The notes: generated by a model not told the origin, from the sequence alone. A stretch of 64,000 nt of DNA from Clostridium hydrogeniformans DSM 21757 (GCF_000686705.1 NZ_JMLJ01000011.1:62001-126000), one strand, 5' to 3'. Shown: positions 44,081 through 52,931, numbered from the stretch's first letter. Numbers and translations: made by a program.

Positions 44081-44200
44081 AAAAAATAACTAGTCAAAAT
44101 TATGGTGATTATTTTATGTAAGATAAGATAGATGTTATCATAGTAGTATCATTTAATCTTATAACATAAAATGGATTGTCATATTGACTAGTTATTTTTT
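44081..44200. repeat. 120-nt nested inverted repeat
   Basis: AAAAAATAACTAGTCAA (44081-44097) and TTGACTAGTTATTTTTT (44184-44200) are perfect 17-bp inverted repeats. Inside them ATTTTATG (44111-44118) pairs with CATAAAAT (44165-44172), and AGAT-rich arms continue inward. With the flanking T-run it could terminate the upstream operon; the size and nesting are unusual. Confidence 0.65.
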
Positions 44201-44218
44201 TATTATATAAAAGATGTA

Positions 44219-44249
44219 ATTAACTAACTAACTTATTATGTTAGTTAAT
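44219..44249. repeat. Short hairpin between the two larger repeats
   Basis: ATTAACTAAC (44219-44228) and GTTAGTTAAT (44240-44249) form a 10-bp perfect stem with an 11-base loop. Confidence 0.5.
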
Positions 44250-44264
44250 TTATATTATCAAAAT

Positions 44265-44368
44265 TATAGGATTTTAATATAAGTCCTTAACTTATCCATT
44301 AAAAATATCATTGCCTTGTCTTGCTTTAGCCAGATGGATAAATTAACTTTAAAACTTAAAACTCTATA
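44265..44368 (+). repeat. Dispersed 104-bp intergenic repeat, copy 1
   Basis: It shares about 85-90% of bases with 50291-50394, including an identical GTCTTGCTTTAGCCAG and GGATAAATTAACTTTAAAAC. The ends are inverted arms TATAGGATTTTAA and TTAAAACTCTATA. An inner TTATCCAT/ATGGATAA pair also folds. An AGATGG followed by a T-tract lies just beyond. It sits between convergent genes. Confidence 0.8.
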
Positions 44369-44447
44369 GCTTTTATAGATGGTTTTTTTACTATAGTACT
44401 TAAGATTAAAATCAGCGTTTATTCTAAGAGTTAATAAGTACAACAGG

Positions 44448-45455
44448 TTAATTTTCTATATTAATAGTAGAATCACTATCAAATATGTTCCACCAGGTCT
44501 TTCCACTAGATAAGGGGATAGGATTACCTTTATCATCTATTAAAATAGTATTTGATAAGGAGTCTTTTACCCATATTCCTTTTTTTATCTTACCCTTAGA
44601 AAACACATAGCATGGACCAGTTGAAGAGAGATCTATGTTTACATGAAGATTATCATTGCTAAGTTTTATAGAAGTAAGTTGGATTACTATATTATCAAAT
44701 GAAATGGGGGAGCTATCTTCCTTATCTATAAGTTCATTTCCATCTATATACTTTGTATAAGAGTTATTTGTAAAATTATAAGATGTAGTATAAGAAGGAC
44801 TTACTTTTATTTTTATTGAAGAAGCATTTTCTAATGAATTATTATCCCAATATTTATTATCAAAAACAAGAAAGCTTTTCATTGAGGGAGAAAAGTTTTT
44901 ATTATCAATTAAATCCCTAAGTTTAGAAGCAGAGGTATATAGGTTATGAGGAGCCTTTCTTTTCTTATCTCTCCAATAGTATTTTCCATTTTGCATTTCA
45001 TTAAGTGACATAAGAGATTCATTTTTTATAATATTAAGACCTTCAGTAGAACCACCACAATGGGCGAAAGGAATATTAAAATCTTTAGCTATATCTATAA
45101 AATAAGGTCTTACACTCCTAATAGGACCAATAACATTAGGTGAATTTTTATGAAATAGAGCAATGAACCTAGGTATTCCCCCTTCAGCTAATGTTTCAAA
45201 TACTATATCAGCTTCATTAAGACCAGATTGAGGTCTCGAGGATTTAGAGTTTTCTATTATTGCCATAAAGGCTGTATTTGTATAGATATTAGACTTTAAA
45301 GTTTCCCCAGTGTAGGGAGAAGTTAACTGGGATGCTACAGGTTCAGTATTAGCAATTTCTATTTCATCTTCTTTAGGTGTCTGTACTTTAGTGGTACAGG
45401 ATATTGAAGATAATAAAAATACAAGGAATAGTGTAATAAAACATAACTTTTTCAT
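44448..45455 (-). CDS. DUF3048 (YerB-like) lipoprotein
   Basis: This 335-residue protein has a lipoprotein signal (MKKLCFITLFLVFLLSSISC, Cys20 as the lipidation site) and the DUF3048 hallmarks: FMAIIENSKSSRPQSGLNEADIVFETLAEGGIPRFIALFHKNSPNVIGPIRSVRPYFIDIA and a C-terminal GKTWWNIFDS. Members are cell-surface lipoproteins of unknown function. GGAGGCTTATAT precedes the ATG. Copy 1 of the dispersed repeat lies beyond its 3' end. Confidence 0.88.
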   Translation of the reverse strand: MKKLCFITLFLVFLLSSISCTTKVQTPKEDEIEIANTEPVASQLTSPYTGETLKSNIYTNTAFMAIIENSKSSRPQSGLNEADIVFETLAEGGIPRFIALFHKNSPNVIGPIRSVRPYFIDIAKDFNIPFAHCGGSTEGLNIIKNESLMSLNEMQNGKYYWRDKKRKAPHNLYTSASKLRDLIDNKNFSPSMKSFLVFDNKYWDNNSLENASSIKIKVSPSYTTSYNFTNNSYTKYIDGNELIDKEDSSPISFDNIVIQLTSIKLSNDNLHVNIDLSSTGPCYVFSKGKIKKGIWVKDSLSNTILIDDKGNPIPLSSGKTWWNIFDSDSTINIEN

Positions 45456-45642
45456 ATATAAGCCTCCTATAGAATTTAACTATGAAATTCATATTACTAA
45501 TTTATATTAAGTAGATATTAGGTTAATTCGTACAAATGAAATTATTTGTTTTGTCAACATAAGAAAACAGTTAAAAAACCTTAAAAATATAAGGAATAAT
45601 TGTTTATTATGCATAGATAAAAAAAGAAACTTAAAATTAAAA

Positions 45643-45671
45643 TTGCCAATAAAAATTCTATGATTTATAAT
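45643..45671 (+). promoter_or_regulatory. nrdD promoter
   Basis: TTGCCA (45643-45648) and a perfect TATAAT (45666-45671) are 17 bases apart. Transcription would start near 45678. Confidence 0.6.
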
Positions 45672-45699
45672 AAGTCGGTATGAATAGTACTAGATATAG
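45658..45699 (+). promoter_or_regulatory. NrdR box pair at nrdD
   Basis: CTAGATATAG (45690-45699) matches the NrdR core CWATATATWG at 9 of 10 bases. A weaker CTATGATTTA (45658-45667, 6 of 10) lies exactly 32 bases upstream, over the -10. Paired boxes about 31-32 bases apart are typical for NrdR; nrdR is not in the window. Confidence 0.55.
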
Positions 45700-45718
45700 T
45701 ACATTGGAGGGCGAATAT

Positions 45719-47836
45719 ATGCTATATGTTGTGAAGCGTGATGGTAGAAGGGTTGAGTTCAATTTCCTTAAAATTACTGAGGCTGTAAAGGGTGCAGCAG
45801 AGGAAATAGGGGACTCACTTAAAGAGAGTGAAATGATGGATATTACCAAAAAGGTAATTAAGTACATAGAAGATGAAGGTATAGATGATATATCAGTAGA
45901 AAAAATTCAAAACTTAGTAGAAAAGGGTTTAAAAGAACAAGGATTAACAAGTATAGCTCAAGCATACTCTAGCTATAGAAGAGAAAGAAATAAGGTTCGT
46001 GAGATAAAATCTGATTTAATGAAGGCCATAGGAAAAATTGGAGAAGAAACTGATAGAGATAATGCAAATGTAGGAAATAACTTTAGTTCTAAGCTATTAA
46101 GAATAGCTAGTGAGTCTAATAAGTGGTATAATCTCGGATCTATGCCTAAGCATTTAGCTAGGGCACATGAAAATGGAGATGTTTATTATCATGATTTAGA
46201 TAGTTATAACTTAACTACAAATTGTCTTCATATACCAACTAAAGAAATCCTAGAAAGAGGATTTAATACAGGATATGGTACTATAATGAAGCCAAGAAGG
46301 ATAGAGACAGCTGCAGAACTTTCATGTATACTTCTTCAATCCACTCAAAATGATATGTTTGGAGGGCAGGCTCATCCAGACTTTGATAATGATTTAGGGT
46401 GCTTTATAGAACCAACAAGGCAAGAGATAAGAGAAGAGCTTTTAGAACTTTCTATAGGGGACGATAGATTAGAGGATTTAGTTGAAACTAGACTTAGAAA
46501 AAGGGTACACCAAGCTATGCAGGGTATAGTTTATAACTTAAATACTATGCACTCAAGAGCAGGATCTCAAGTTCCATTTAGTTCAGTAAATATAGGAATA
46601 CCTCATAGCAAAGATGCAGCTCTTTTATGCGAGATTTTTCTTTTAGAATATGAAAAAGGACTTGGTAAGGGTGAACAGCCAATATTCCCTAACATAATAT
46701 TTAGGGTTAAAGAAGGAGTAAATAGGGATAAAAGAGATCCTTATTACTACTTATATGAATTAGCTTGTAGGGTAGCAGCTAAGAGAATGAATCCTACATT
46801 TATGAATATAGATGCAGATTTTAATAAAGAATATTATGATAAGGGTTATATGCCTGCAACTATGGGATGCAGAACTTACCTAATGTCTAATATAAATGGA
46901 GAACCAGGAACAAAAGGAAGAGGAAATATAGCTCCATCAACAATAAACTTACCAAGACTTGGTATACTTTCTAAGGGAGATATAGATAAATTCTTTACCC
47001 TCCTTCAAAACAGATTGGAGCTTACAAAGGAAGCCTTACTTCATAGATATGGGGTTTTAAAAAACCTAAGAGTAAAAGATCTACCTTTTGTTGCAGGTCA
47101 AGGTCTTATGAAGGGGTCAGAAGGATTAAAGGAAGAAGATTCTATAGAACCAATATTAAAACAGGGAAGCTGGGGTATAGGTTTTATAGGACTTACTGAA
47201 ACATTAATATCCTTAACTGGTAAGCATCATGGGGAGTCAGAAGAATCAAGAAAGCTTGGAATCGAAATAGTAAGCTTTATGAGAGATTATACAGATAGAT
47301 TAGCAAAAGAAACAAAGTTAAATTGGAGTACTTATGCAACTCCAGCAGAAGGACTTAGTGGAAAGTTTATAGTGCAAGATAGGAAGGTATTTGGAGAGAT
47401 AAAGGGAGTTACAGATAAGAACTACTACACAAACTCATACCACATACCAGTGGGGTATTCTATATCCATAAAAGATAAGATAGATATAGAAGCACCTTAC
47501 CATAAGCTTTGTAATGCAGGTCATATAAGTTACTTAGAAGTTGATGATTGCCCTACTGGAGAAGCTATAATGTCTATATTAGATTATGCATATAAGAACA
47601 CAAATATAAGTTACCTAGGAATAAACTTCCATATAAGATATTGCAGAAGTTGTGGAACTTATCTTCAGAGTGGAGAAAGTAAGTGTTCTAAATGTGGAAG
47701 TAGTGATATACAAGGAGTATCTAGAGTTACAGGGTACTTAAGCTTAGATGAAAGATTTGGACCAGGTAAATATGACGAAAGAAAAGATAGATTAACTCAT
47801 ACAAATAATAAACTAGGATATAAAGATTGTAATTAA
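45719..47836 (+). CDS. nrdD: Anaerobic (class III) ribonucleoside-triphosphate reductase
   Basis: With the corrected start this is a 705-residue protein. An N-terminal ATP-cone (VVKRDGRRVEFNFLKITEAV) is followed by the large reductase domain (NLTTNCLHIP near residue 155) and a C-terminal zinc site CRSCGTYLQSGESKCSKCG directly before the glycyl-radical loop RVTGYL. It makes dNTPs without oxygen. GGAGGG followed by ATG 45719 is the proper start; the longer frame from 45680 covers the NrdR box. Confidence 0.95.
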   Translation: MLYVVKRDGRRVEFNFLKITEAVKGAAEEIGDSLKESEMMDITKKVIKYIEDEGIDDISVEKIQNLVEKGLKEQGLTSIAQAYSSYRRERNKVREIKSDLMKAIGKIGEETDRDNANVGNNFSSKLLRIASESNKWYNLGSMPKHLARAHENGDVYYHDLDSYNLTTNCLHIPTKEILERGFNTGYGTIMKPRRIETAAELSCILLQSTQNDMFGGQAHPDFDNDLGCFIEPTRQEIREELLELSIGDDRLEDLVETRLRKRVHQAMQGIVYNLNTMHSRAGSQVPFSSVNIGIPHSKDAALLCEIFLLEYEKGLGKGEQPIFPNIIFRVKEGVNRDKRDPYYYLYELACRVAAKRMNPTFMNIDADFNKEYYDKGYMPATMGCRTYLMSNINGEPGTKGRGNIAPSTINLPRLGILSKGDIDKFFTLLQNRLELTKEALLHRYGVLKNLRVKDLPFVAGQGLMKGSEGLKEEDSIEPILKQGSWGIGFIGLTETLISLTGKHHGESEESRKLGIEIVSFMRDYTDRLAKETKLNWSTYATPAEGLSGKFIVQDRKVFGEIKGVTDKNYYTNSYHIPVGYSISIKDKIDIEAPYHKLCNAGHISYLEVDDCPTGEAIMSILDYAYKNTNISYLGINFHIRYCRSCGTYLQSGESKCSKCGSSDIQGVSRVTGYLSLDERFGPGKYDERKDRLTHTNNKLGYKDCN

Positions 47837-47844
47837 TAAAGAAA

Positions 47845-47886
47845 GCAATCATTAAATAGCTTGTGCTATTTAATGATTGTTTTTTA
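47845..47886 (+). terminator. Terminator between nrdD and nrdG
   Basis: CAATCATTAAATAGC (47846-47860) and GCTATTTAATGATTG (47865-47879) form a perfect 15-bp stem with a TTGT loop, followed by TTTTTTAG. Confidence 0.88.
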
Positions 47887-47938
47887 GATATATAAGATAT
47901 GAAAATAAAAGAAATTATTATAAATAGGGGATGAAATT

Positions 47939-48448
47939 ATGGACGGAAAAATAAGATTATCAGGGATGATACATGAAAGTTTAGTAAATGGACCAGGGAT
48001 AAGAAGAGTATTTTTTTCTCAAGGTTGTACCCATAATTGTAAGGGATGTTTTAATAAAGAAACTCATAGCTTTTATGGAGGAGAAGAATTCCTCATGGAT
48101 AAACTAATAGAAGATGTTAGGATAAATCCTATAATAAGCGGGATTACCTTTAGTGGAGGAGATCCTATGGAGCAAGCAGATAAGTTTTCTTATATGGCAA
48201 AAAAGTTTAGGGAGCTTAATCTTAGCATATGGTGTTATACAGGATATACCTTTGAAGCCTTAATGGATAAGGTAGAGGAAGATAATAATATAAAAGAGCT
48301 GCTTTATAATATAGATGTGCTAATAGATGGTAGGTTTTGCGAGGAAAATCAAGTAGAAGGGCTTAAATATAGAGGATCTTCTAATCAAAGAGTAATAGAT
48401 ATTAAAAAAACTTTAAGTAGTGGGGAAGTTTCTTTATATATAGAATAA
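47939..48448 (+). CDS. nrdG: Anaerobic ribonucleotide reductase activating protein
   Basis: This 169-residue radical-SAM protein has the cluster motif CTHNCKGC near residue 31 and GGDPMEQ, which contacts SAM. It uses [4Fe-4S] and SAM to create the glycyl radical on NrdD. It is separated from nrdD by a strong terminator, so its supply depends on read-through or a promoter in the 50-base gap. TAGGGGATGAAATT precedes the ATG. Confidence 0.93.
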   Translation: MDGKIRLSGMIHESLVNGPGIRRVFFSQGCTHNCKGCFNKETHSFYGGEEFLMDKLIEDVRINPIISGITFSGGDPMEQADKFSYMAKKFRELNLSIWCYTGYTFEALMDKVEEDNNIKELLYNIDVLIDGRFCEENQVEGLKYRGSSNQRVIDIKKTLSSGEVSLYIE

Positions 48449-48524
48449 TAAAAAGTTCTCTTTAAAGTAATAATTATGTGGATTTTTGGAAACATAATTA
48501 TAGAAGTTTAAGGAAGAAAGCCTC

Positions 48525-48650
48525 ATGAAAAATAAAAAAATTATTAGATTAATAATTGTAGCAGTAGTTCTTACATTAACCTGTGCAGCTTTTGTAAATA
48601 AATCTTGGAGTTCAATAAAAAGTTCTAAAATAATAGAAATTAATGATTAA
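48525..48650 (+). CDS. 41-residue single-helix membrane peptide
   Basis: ATG 48525 follows AAGGAAG by 8 bases and opens a 41-codon frame ending at TAA 48648-48650. The peptide has a basic start (MKNKKIIR), a hydrophobic segment (LIIVAVVLTLTCAAFV) and a polar tail. It could be a short membrane peptide or an exported peptide. It has no known family that I recognise. Confidence 0.45.
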   Translation: MKNKKIIRLIIVAVVLTLTCAAFVNKSWSSIKSSKIIEIND

Positions 48651-48743
48651 ATACTTTTAAGTAATAATTGTTTTACCTATTGGAAATTACAGAAAAATAA
48701 TATATACTAAAAATAAAAGTATACAACGAGGGGGTATATAGAT

Positions 48744-50234
48744 ATGAATATTAAACTTCAAAGTACAGCATGTGGAGATGTGGAAACAGTTGTTATACCT
48801 GTGTTTGAGGATAGAGATCTTAGCTATGTATGCGAAGATATCAGTTCAATAATAGAGAATTTTAAGAATAAAGGACAGTTTAAAGGTGGATTTGGTGAAA
48901 CTTTCTTCTTTACTAAAGAAAGAGGAGATATACTTAAACAAATAGTATTATTAGGTCTTGGAAAACAAGGAGAATTGACTTCAGATAAAATAAGAATTGC
49001 TTATTCTAAAGCTTTAAAAAAGGTTAATGAATTAAAAGCTTCAGCTGTAGCAGTTAAGTTCTTTAAGGTAGATTCAGTTTGTACAAAGAGAACCTTAAAA
49101 GGAATAGTAGAAGGCTTAACTCTTGCAAACTATAAGTTTGATAAGTTTAAGAGTGATAGAAAAGAAGCTACTTTAAAAGATATAGTTATAGCAGGTATAG
49201 CTGAAGAGGACATGAAAAAGGCTGAAATGGCATTAGAGGAAGCTAATGTACTTGTTGATGGAACTTTAATAGCAAGAGATTTAGTTAATGAACCAGCTAA
49301 TTTTATGTATCCAGAAACTTTAGCTAAAGAAGTAGAAAAGTTAGGTAAGGATTCAGGCTTCCAAGTTGAAGTCTTTGACGAAAATAAGATAAATGAATTA
49401 GGTATGAAAGCCTTTATGGAAGTTGCTAAGGGATCAGAAAATCCTCCAAGATTCATAGTTATGAGATACTTTGGAGATGAGGATAATAAGAATAATATAT
49501 TAGGACTAGTAGGAAAAGGCTTAACTTATGATTCAGGTGGATATTCAATAAAGCCAACTGATGGAATGGTTACAATGAAGAGTGATATGGGTGGAGCAGC
49601 AGCGGTTATAGGTGCTATGAGTGCTATAGCTAAGATGAAGATAAAAGCTAATGTGGTTGCAGTAGTTGCGGCTTGTGAGAACCTAATATCAGGAAATGCA
49701 TATAAGCCAGGAGATATAATATCATCTATGGGAGGAAAAACTATAGAGGTATTAAACACAGATGCAGAAGGAAGATTAACTCTTGTAGATGCAGTTCATT
49801 ATGTAATAGAGAAAGAAAAAGCATCTAAGGTTATAGATGTGGCTACTTTAACAGGAGCTGTTGTTATGGCGCTTGGAAGAACTGCTACAGGGGTTGTAAC
49901 AAATAATCATGAATTCTATGGAGAACTTCAAAAAGCATCAGACATTTCAGGAGAAAAGGTTTGGGAGCTTCCAGCCTTTGATGAATATAAAGAACTTATA
50001 AAATCTGACATAGCTGACCTTAAGAATATAGGTGGTAGATTTGGTGGTACTATAACTGCTGGACTATTCATAGGAGAGTTTGTTCAAGATAAGCCTTGGT
50101 TACATCTTGATATAGCAGGTACAGCTTGGGAAGATAAGGATAACAACTACTTAACAAAGGGTGGTACAGGAGTTGGAGTTAGAACTTTATACTATTTAGT
50201 AAAAAAGAGTGTTAAGGGATGTTGTAATAAGTAA
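48744..50234 (+). CDS. pepA: Leucyl aminopeptidase (M17)
   Basis: This 496-residue protein has the M17 catalytic signature: VGKGLTYDSGGYSIKPTDGMVTMKSDMGGAA (Lys and Asp metal ligands) and NTDAEGRLTL (catalytic Arg and ligands Asp, Glu). The N-terminal ~170 residues form the macrodomain-like regulatory part. It is a cytosolic zinc/manganese hexameric aminopeptidase that removes N-terminal leucine and other residues. CGAGGGGG precedes the ATG. A good terminator follows. Confidence 0.95.
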   Translation: MNIKLQSTACGDVETVVIPVFEDRDLSYVCEDISSIIENFKNKGQFKGGFGETFFFTKERGDILKQIVLLGLGKQGELTSDKIRIAYSKALKKVNELKASAVAVKFFKVDSVCTKRTLKGIVEGLTLANYKFDKFKSDRKEATLKDIVIAGIAEEDMKKAEMALEEANVLVDGTLIARDLVNEPANFMYPETLAKEVEKLGKDSGFQVEVFDENKINELGMKAFMEVAKGSENPPRFIVMRYFGDEDNKNNILGLVGKGLTYDSGGYSIKPTDGMVTMKSDMGGAAAVIGAMSAIAKMKIKANVVAVVAACENLISGNAYKPGDIISSMGGKTIEVLNTDAEGRLTLVDAVHYVIEKEKASKVIDVATLTGAVVMALGRTATGVVTNNHEFYGELQKASDISGEKVWELPAFDEYKELIKSDIADLKNIGGRFGGTITAGLFIGEFVQDKPWLHLDIAGTAWEDKDNNYLTKGGTGVGVRTLYYLVKKSVKGCCNK

Positions 50235-50237
50235 TAT

Positions 50238-50277
50238 TAAATGGGGTGGTGTTGTAACCATCCCATTTATTTTTTGT
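50238..50277 (+). terminator. Terminator of pepA
   Basis: AAATGGG and CCCATTT, extended by inner GTGGT/AACCAT pairing, are followed by ATTTTTTG. Confidence 0.8.
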
Positions 50278-50290
50278 AGTTATTATATTT

Positions 50291-50394
50291 TATAGAGTTT
50301 TAATATAAATCCTTAACTTGTTCATTAAAAATACCATTGACTTGTCTTGCTTTAGCCAGGTGGATAAATTAACTTTAAAACTTAAAATCCTATA
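50291..50394 (+). repeat. Dispersed 104-bp intergenic repeat, copy 2
   Basis: This is the same length and orientation as 44265-44368. Its arms are TATAGAGTTTTAA (50291-50303) and TTAAAATCCTATA (50382-50394), which are the reverse complements of the opposite arms in copy 1. An AGATGG followed by a T-tract again follows. The rest of the 317-base gap (50235-50551) holds only the pepA terminator and AT-rich sequence. Confidence 0.8.
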
Positions 50395-50551
50395 AGAGAT
50401 GGATTTTTTATATAATATTTAACTAATATAATAGGGAATTAGTAAAAAAATATGCTTAAAATTTTATAATAGCTTATGAAAAAAGAGATAATAATACTAA
50501 GTAAATTCTTTGTATATAATTATCTTAATAAAATAACTGGGGGAGGAGTTT

Positions 50552-52669
50552 ATGAGAAGAAAAGTTTTATCTAGTAGGAAGAAAATACTTATATATTACA
50601 CAGTACTAATATCTTTAATATTTATACTAATATCCTCTATATTTTATGTTATTGCTTATAATACTATGGAAAAAAAGCTTGTAGAAAATGCCTATGATAA
50701 AACTAATATTATTAAGGATAATTTAAAGGATATACTAAAAAATTCTTCCTTAAATTATTTGAGAGGTAATAATGAAGCTTTTTATTCTTTGTTAGATGTT
50801 AATTACAGAAAGGGTATATCTAAGAAGGATACTATGGATATACTAATCCACAGAAATAAGCTTAATTCATCAGAACAAGTTTACATAGTTGATAGAAATG
50901 GAAATAGTCTTAATAATAGAGGGCTAACTGATATAGATATAGATTTTAATAAGCTTTGGGATAGAGCAGAGAAGGAAAATCAATATTATACGGATGATAG
51001 TGAAAATGCTTATTATATATCATATTTTACACCTTGGGATTTAATCGTAATAACCTCTATAAATAAGGAGACCATAAAAAGTTATGTTAAGGAAGATATA
51101 AGGGATAATATATTAAAAAATTCCTATGAATATGAGTATAGTTTTTTAATAGATGATGAGGGAAATGTAATTGTTCATCCATTTATGAGTAGAAATAATA
51201 TATTAGATATAAGTGATAAAGAAGGTAAATATTATGTAAGGGAAATCATAGAGAAAAAGAGTGGGAAAATAAAATATACCTCTGATATAAAGAAAGTTAA
51301 AAAATATGATGAAAGGTTATGTAGCTTTGAATATATAGAAGGATTTAATTGGATAATTGCAACAACAGTATCAGAAGGATACATAGTAAAATCAAGACTA
51401 AATGATTATTTAATCTATATAATTTTTATATTTATTATATTTTATATTATGACGATCATGTTTATTTTTTATATATTTAATATAACTAGAAAGCCAGTTA
51501 TAAGACTTAGAGATGAGATGAAAGATTATCTTTTAAAAGAACATAAGGTAAAGCTAAAAGAAGACATATACGAGGATGATGAGGTAAAAAGCTTAACCTA
51601 TTATTTTGATGAACTTTTAATAAAGGTTAAGGAATATTCCAATGGATTAATAAGCAAGAACAATGAACTTAAGGGAGTCATACTTAATAGGGATAAAATT
51701 ATAGAAGAAAGTATAGGAGAGCTTCAGGACAATCATGAGAAAAGTATAATCTTAAGAGAGATGAGTAATTTAATTCAAAAAGCTGTAAGTGAAGAAGAGG
51801 TTCATAGAATAATACATATGTATGTTAAAAAGATTATATTAAATCCAGAGGGAGGACTATATATAAAGAAAGAGGAAGAGTATGAATGTGTGATATCATG
51901 GGGAGAAAGGGATTACATAGGTGATTTACATAAATATCAATGCTGGGCAATGAGGACAGGAAAGATTTATTATAATGATGGGACCATACCCTTATGCAAT
52001 CATGTAGATAAGAAGAAAAAAAACCATATTTGTATACCATTATACGATGGAGGAAGAACCTTTGGGCTTTTAACTTTTGATTTAGATAAAATGGATAATA
52101 GTTTTAATATAATTATATCATCCATGGCAGAAACCATTGGTATATGTCTATCAAACTTTAGATTTAGACAACAGCTTAAAGGAATGATGGTTACTGACCC
52201 TTTAACAAAGATTTATAACAGGAGATATCTAGAAGAAGAGATAAAGCTAAGTACAATAGATTATAGCCAAGGTATAATAATTATGGATATAGATAATTTT
52301 AAGAATATAAATGATACCTATGGTCATTTAATAGGTGATGATGTATTACTTAAATTAGTACATATAACTAAATCAATAATAAGCTACAAAGACTTTTTTA
52401 TAAGATATGGAGGAGAAGAGTTTTTATTGGTACAAAAAGGTATTTCTTTTCAGGAAGCTTTAAGTAAAGCTGAAGAAATAAGAGATGAGGTACAAGAAAA
52501 ACTTAGGATAGAAGAACTTGGTATTAGTTGTACCTTAAGTATTGGATTAGCATATAACTTTAATAAGGAAATTGATATAAATACTTTAATAAATGAAGCT
52601 GATAAAAAACTATATGAGGCCAAAAATAGTGGTAAAAATAAGGTTAAATATATAACTTTTAAAGAATAG
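50552..52669 (+). CDS. Diguanylate cyclase with extracytoplasmic Cache-type sensor
   Basis: This 705-residue protein has an N-terminal helix (about 12-30), an extracytoplasmic double-Cache-like sensor (about 35-285), a second helix (IYIIFIFIIFYIMTIMFIFYIF, about 287-310), a HAMP-like/coiled linker, a GAF-like domain (about 410-540) and a GGDEF domain (about 545-705) with DPLTKIYNRRY and active-site GGEEF. The inhibitory RxxD is SxxD (SYKD). It should make cyclic di-GMP in response to an external ligand. GGGGGAGGAG precedes the ATG. Confidence 0.88.
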   Translation: MRRKVLSSRKKILIYYTVLISLIFILISSIFYVIAYNTMEKKLVENAYDKTNIIKDNLKDILKNSSLNYLRGNNEAFYSLLDVNYRKGISKKDTMDILIHRNKLNSSEQVYIVDRNGNSLNNRGLTDIDIDFNKLWDRAEKENQYYTDDSENAYYISYFTPWDLIVITSINKETIKSYVKEDIRDNILKNSYEYEYSFLIDDEGNVIVHPFMSRNNILDISDKEGKYYVREIIEKKSGKIKYTSDIKKVKKYDERLCSFEYIEGFNWIIATTVSEGYIVKSRLNDYLIYIIFIFIIFYIMTIMFIFYIFNITRKPVIRLRDEMKDYLLKEHKVKLKEDIYEDDEVKSLTYYFDELLIKVKEYSNGLISKNNELKGVILNRDKIIEESIGELQDNHEKSIILREMSNLIQKAVSEEEVHRIIHMYVKKIILNPEGGLYIKKEEEYECVISWGERDYIGDLHKYQCWAMRTGKIYYNDGTIPLCNHVDKKKKNHICIPLYDGGRTFGLLTFDLDKMDNSFNIIISSMAETIGICLSNFRFRQQLKGMMVTDPLTKIYNRRYLEEEIKLSTIDYSQGIIIMDIDNFKNINDTYGHLIGDDVLLKLVHITKSIISYKDFFIRYGGEEFLLVQKGISFQEALSKAEEIRDEVQEKLRIEELGISCTLSIGLAYNFNKEIDINTLINEADKKLYEAKNSGKNKVKYITFKE

Positions 52670-52700
52670 AACATAACTAATGTTCTATTCTTTAATTTTC
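52660..52700 (+). terminator. Terminator overlapping the stop of the Cache-GGDEF gene
   Basis: AAAGAATAGAACA (52661-52673) and TGTTCTATTCTTT (52681-52693) form a perfect 13-bp stem followed by AATTTTC. The stop codon lies inside the left arm. Confidence 0.8.
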
Positions 52701-52931
52701 AGTATAAATAACTAGGTTTTTTTCTAATAATAAGGGTAATAACAATAGGTAGTTATATTAAGTAAAATCTAATTATAAATGTTTACAGTAGATGTAGTTT
52801 CTAGTTAAGAAGGTGTGCTAATTTGACATTAATCATCAAATTATATAAATTATTTATATGAATTGAACTGACTAGTATAAATAAACTGTGAATTGTTTAA
52901 TAAAATTTAAAAAAATAAAAGGGTGACACTA

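Noticed and set aside
44265-50394. CRISPR-like array formed by the repeats
   Set aside because: Only two copies 6 kb apart with genes in between; no spacer series and no cas genes.
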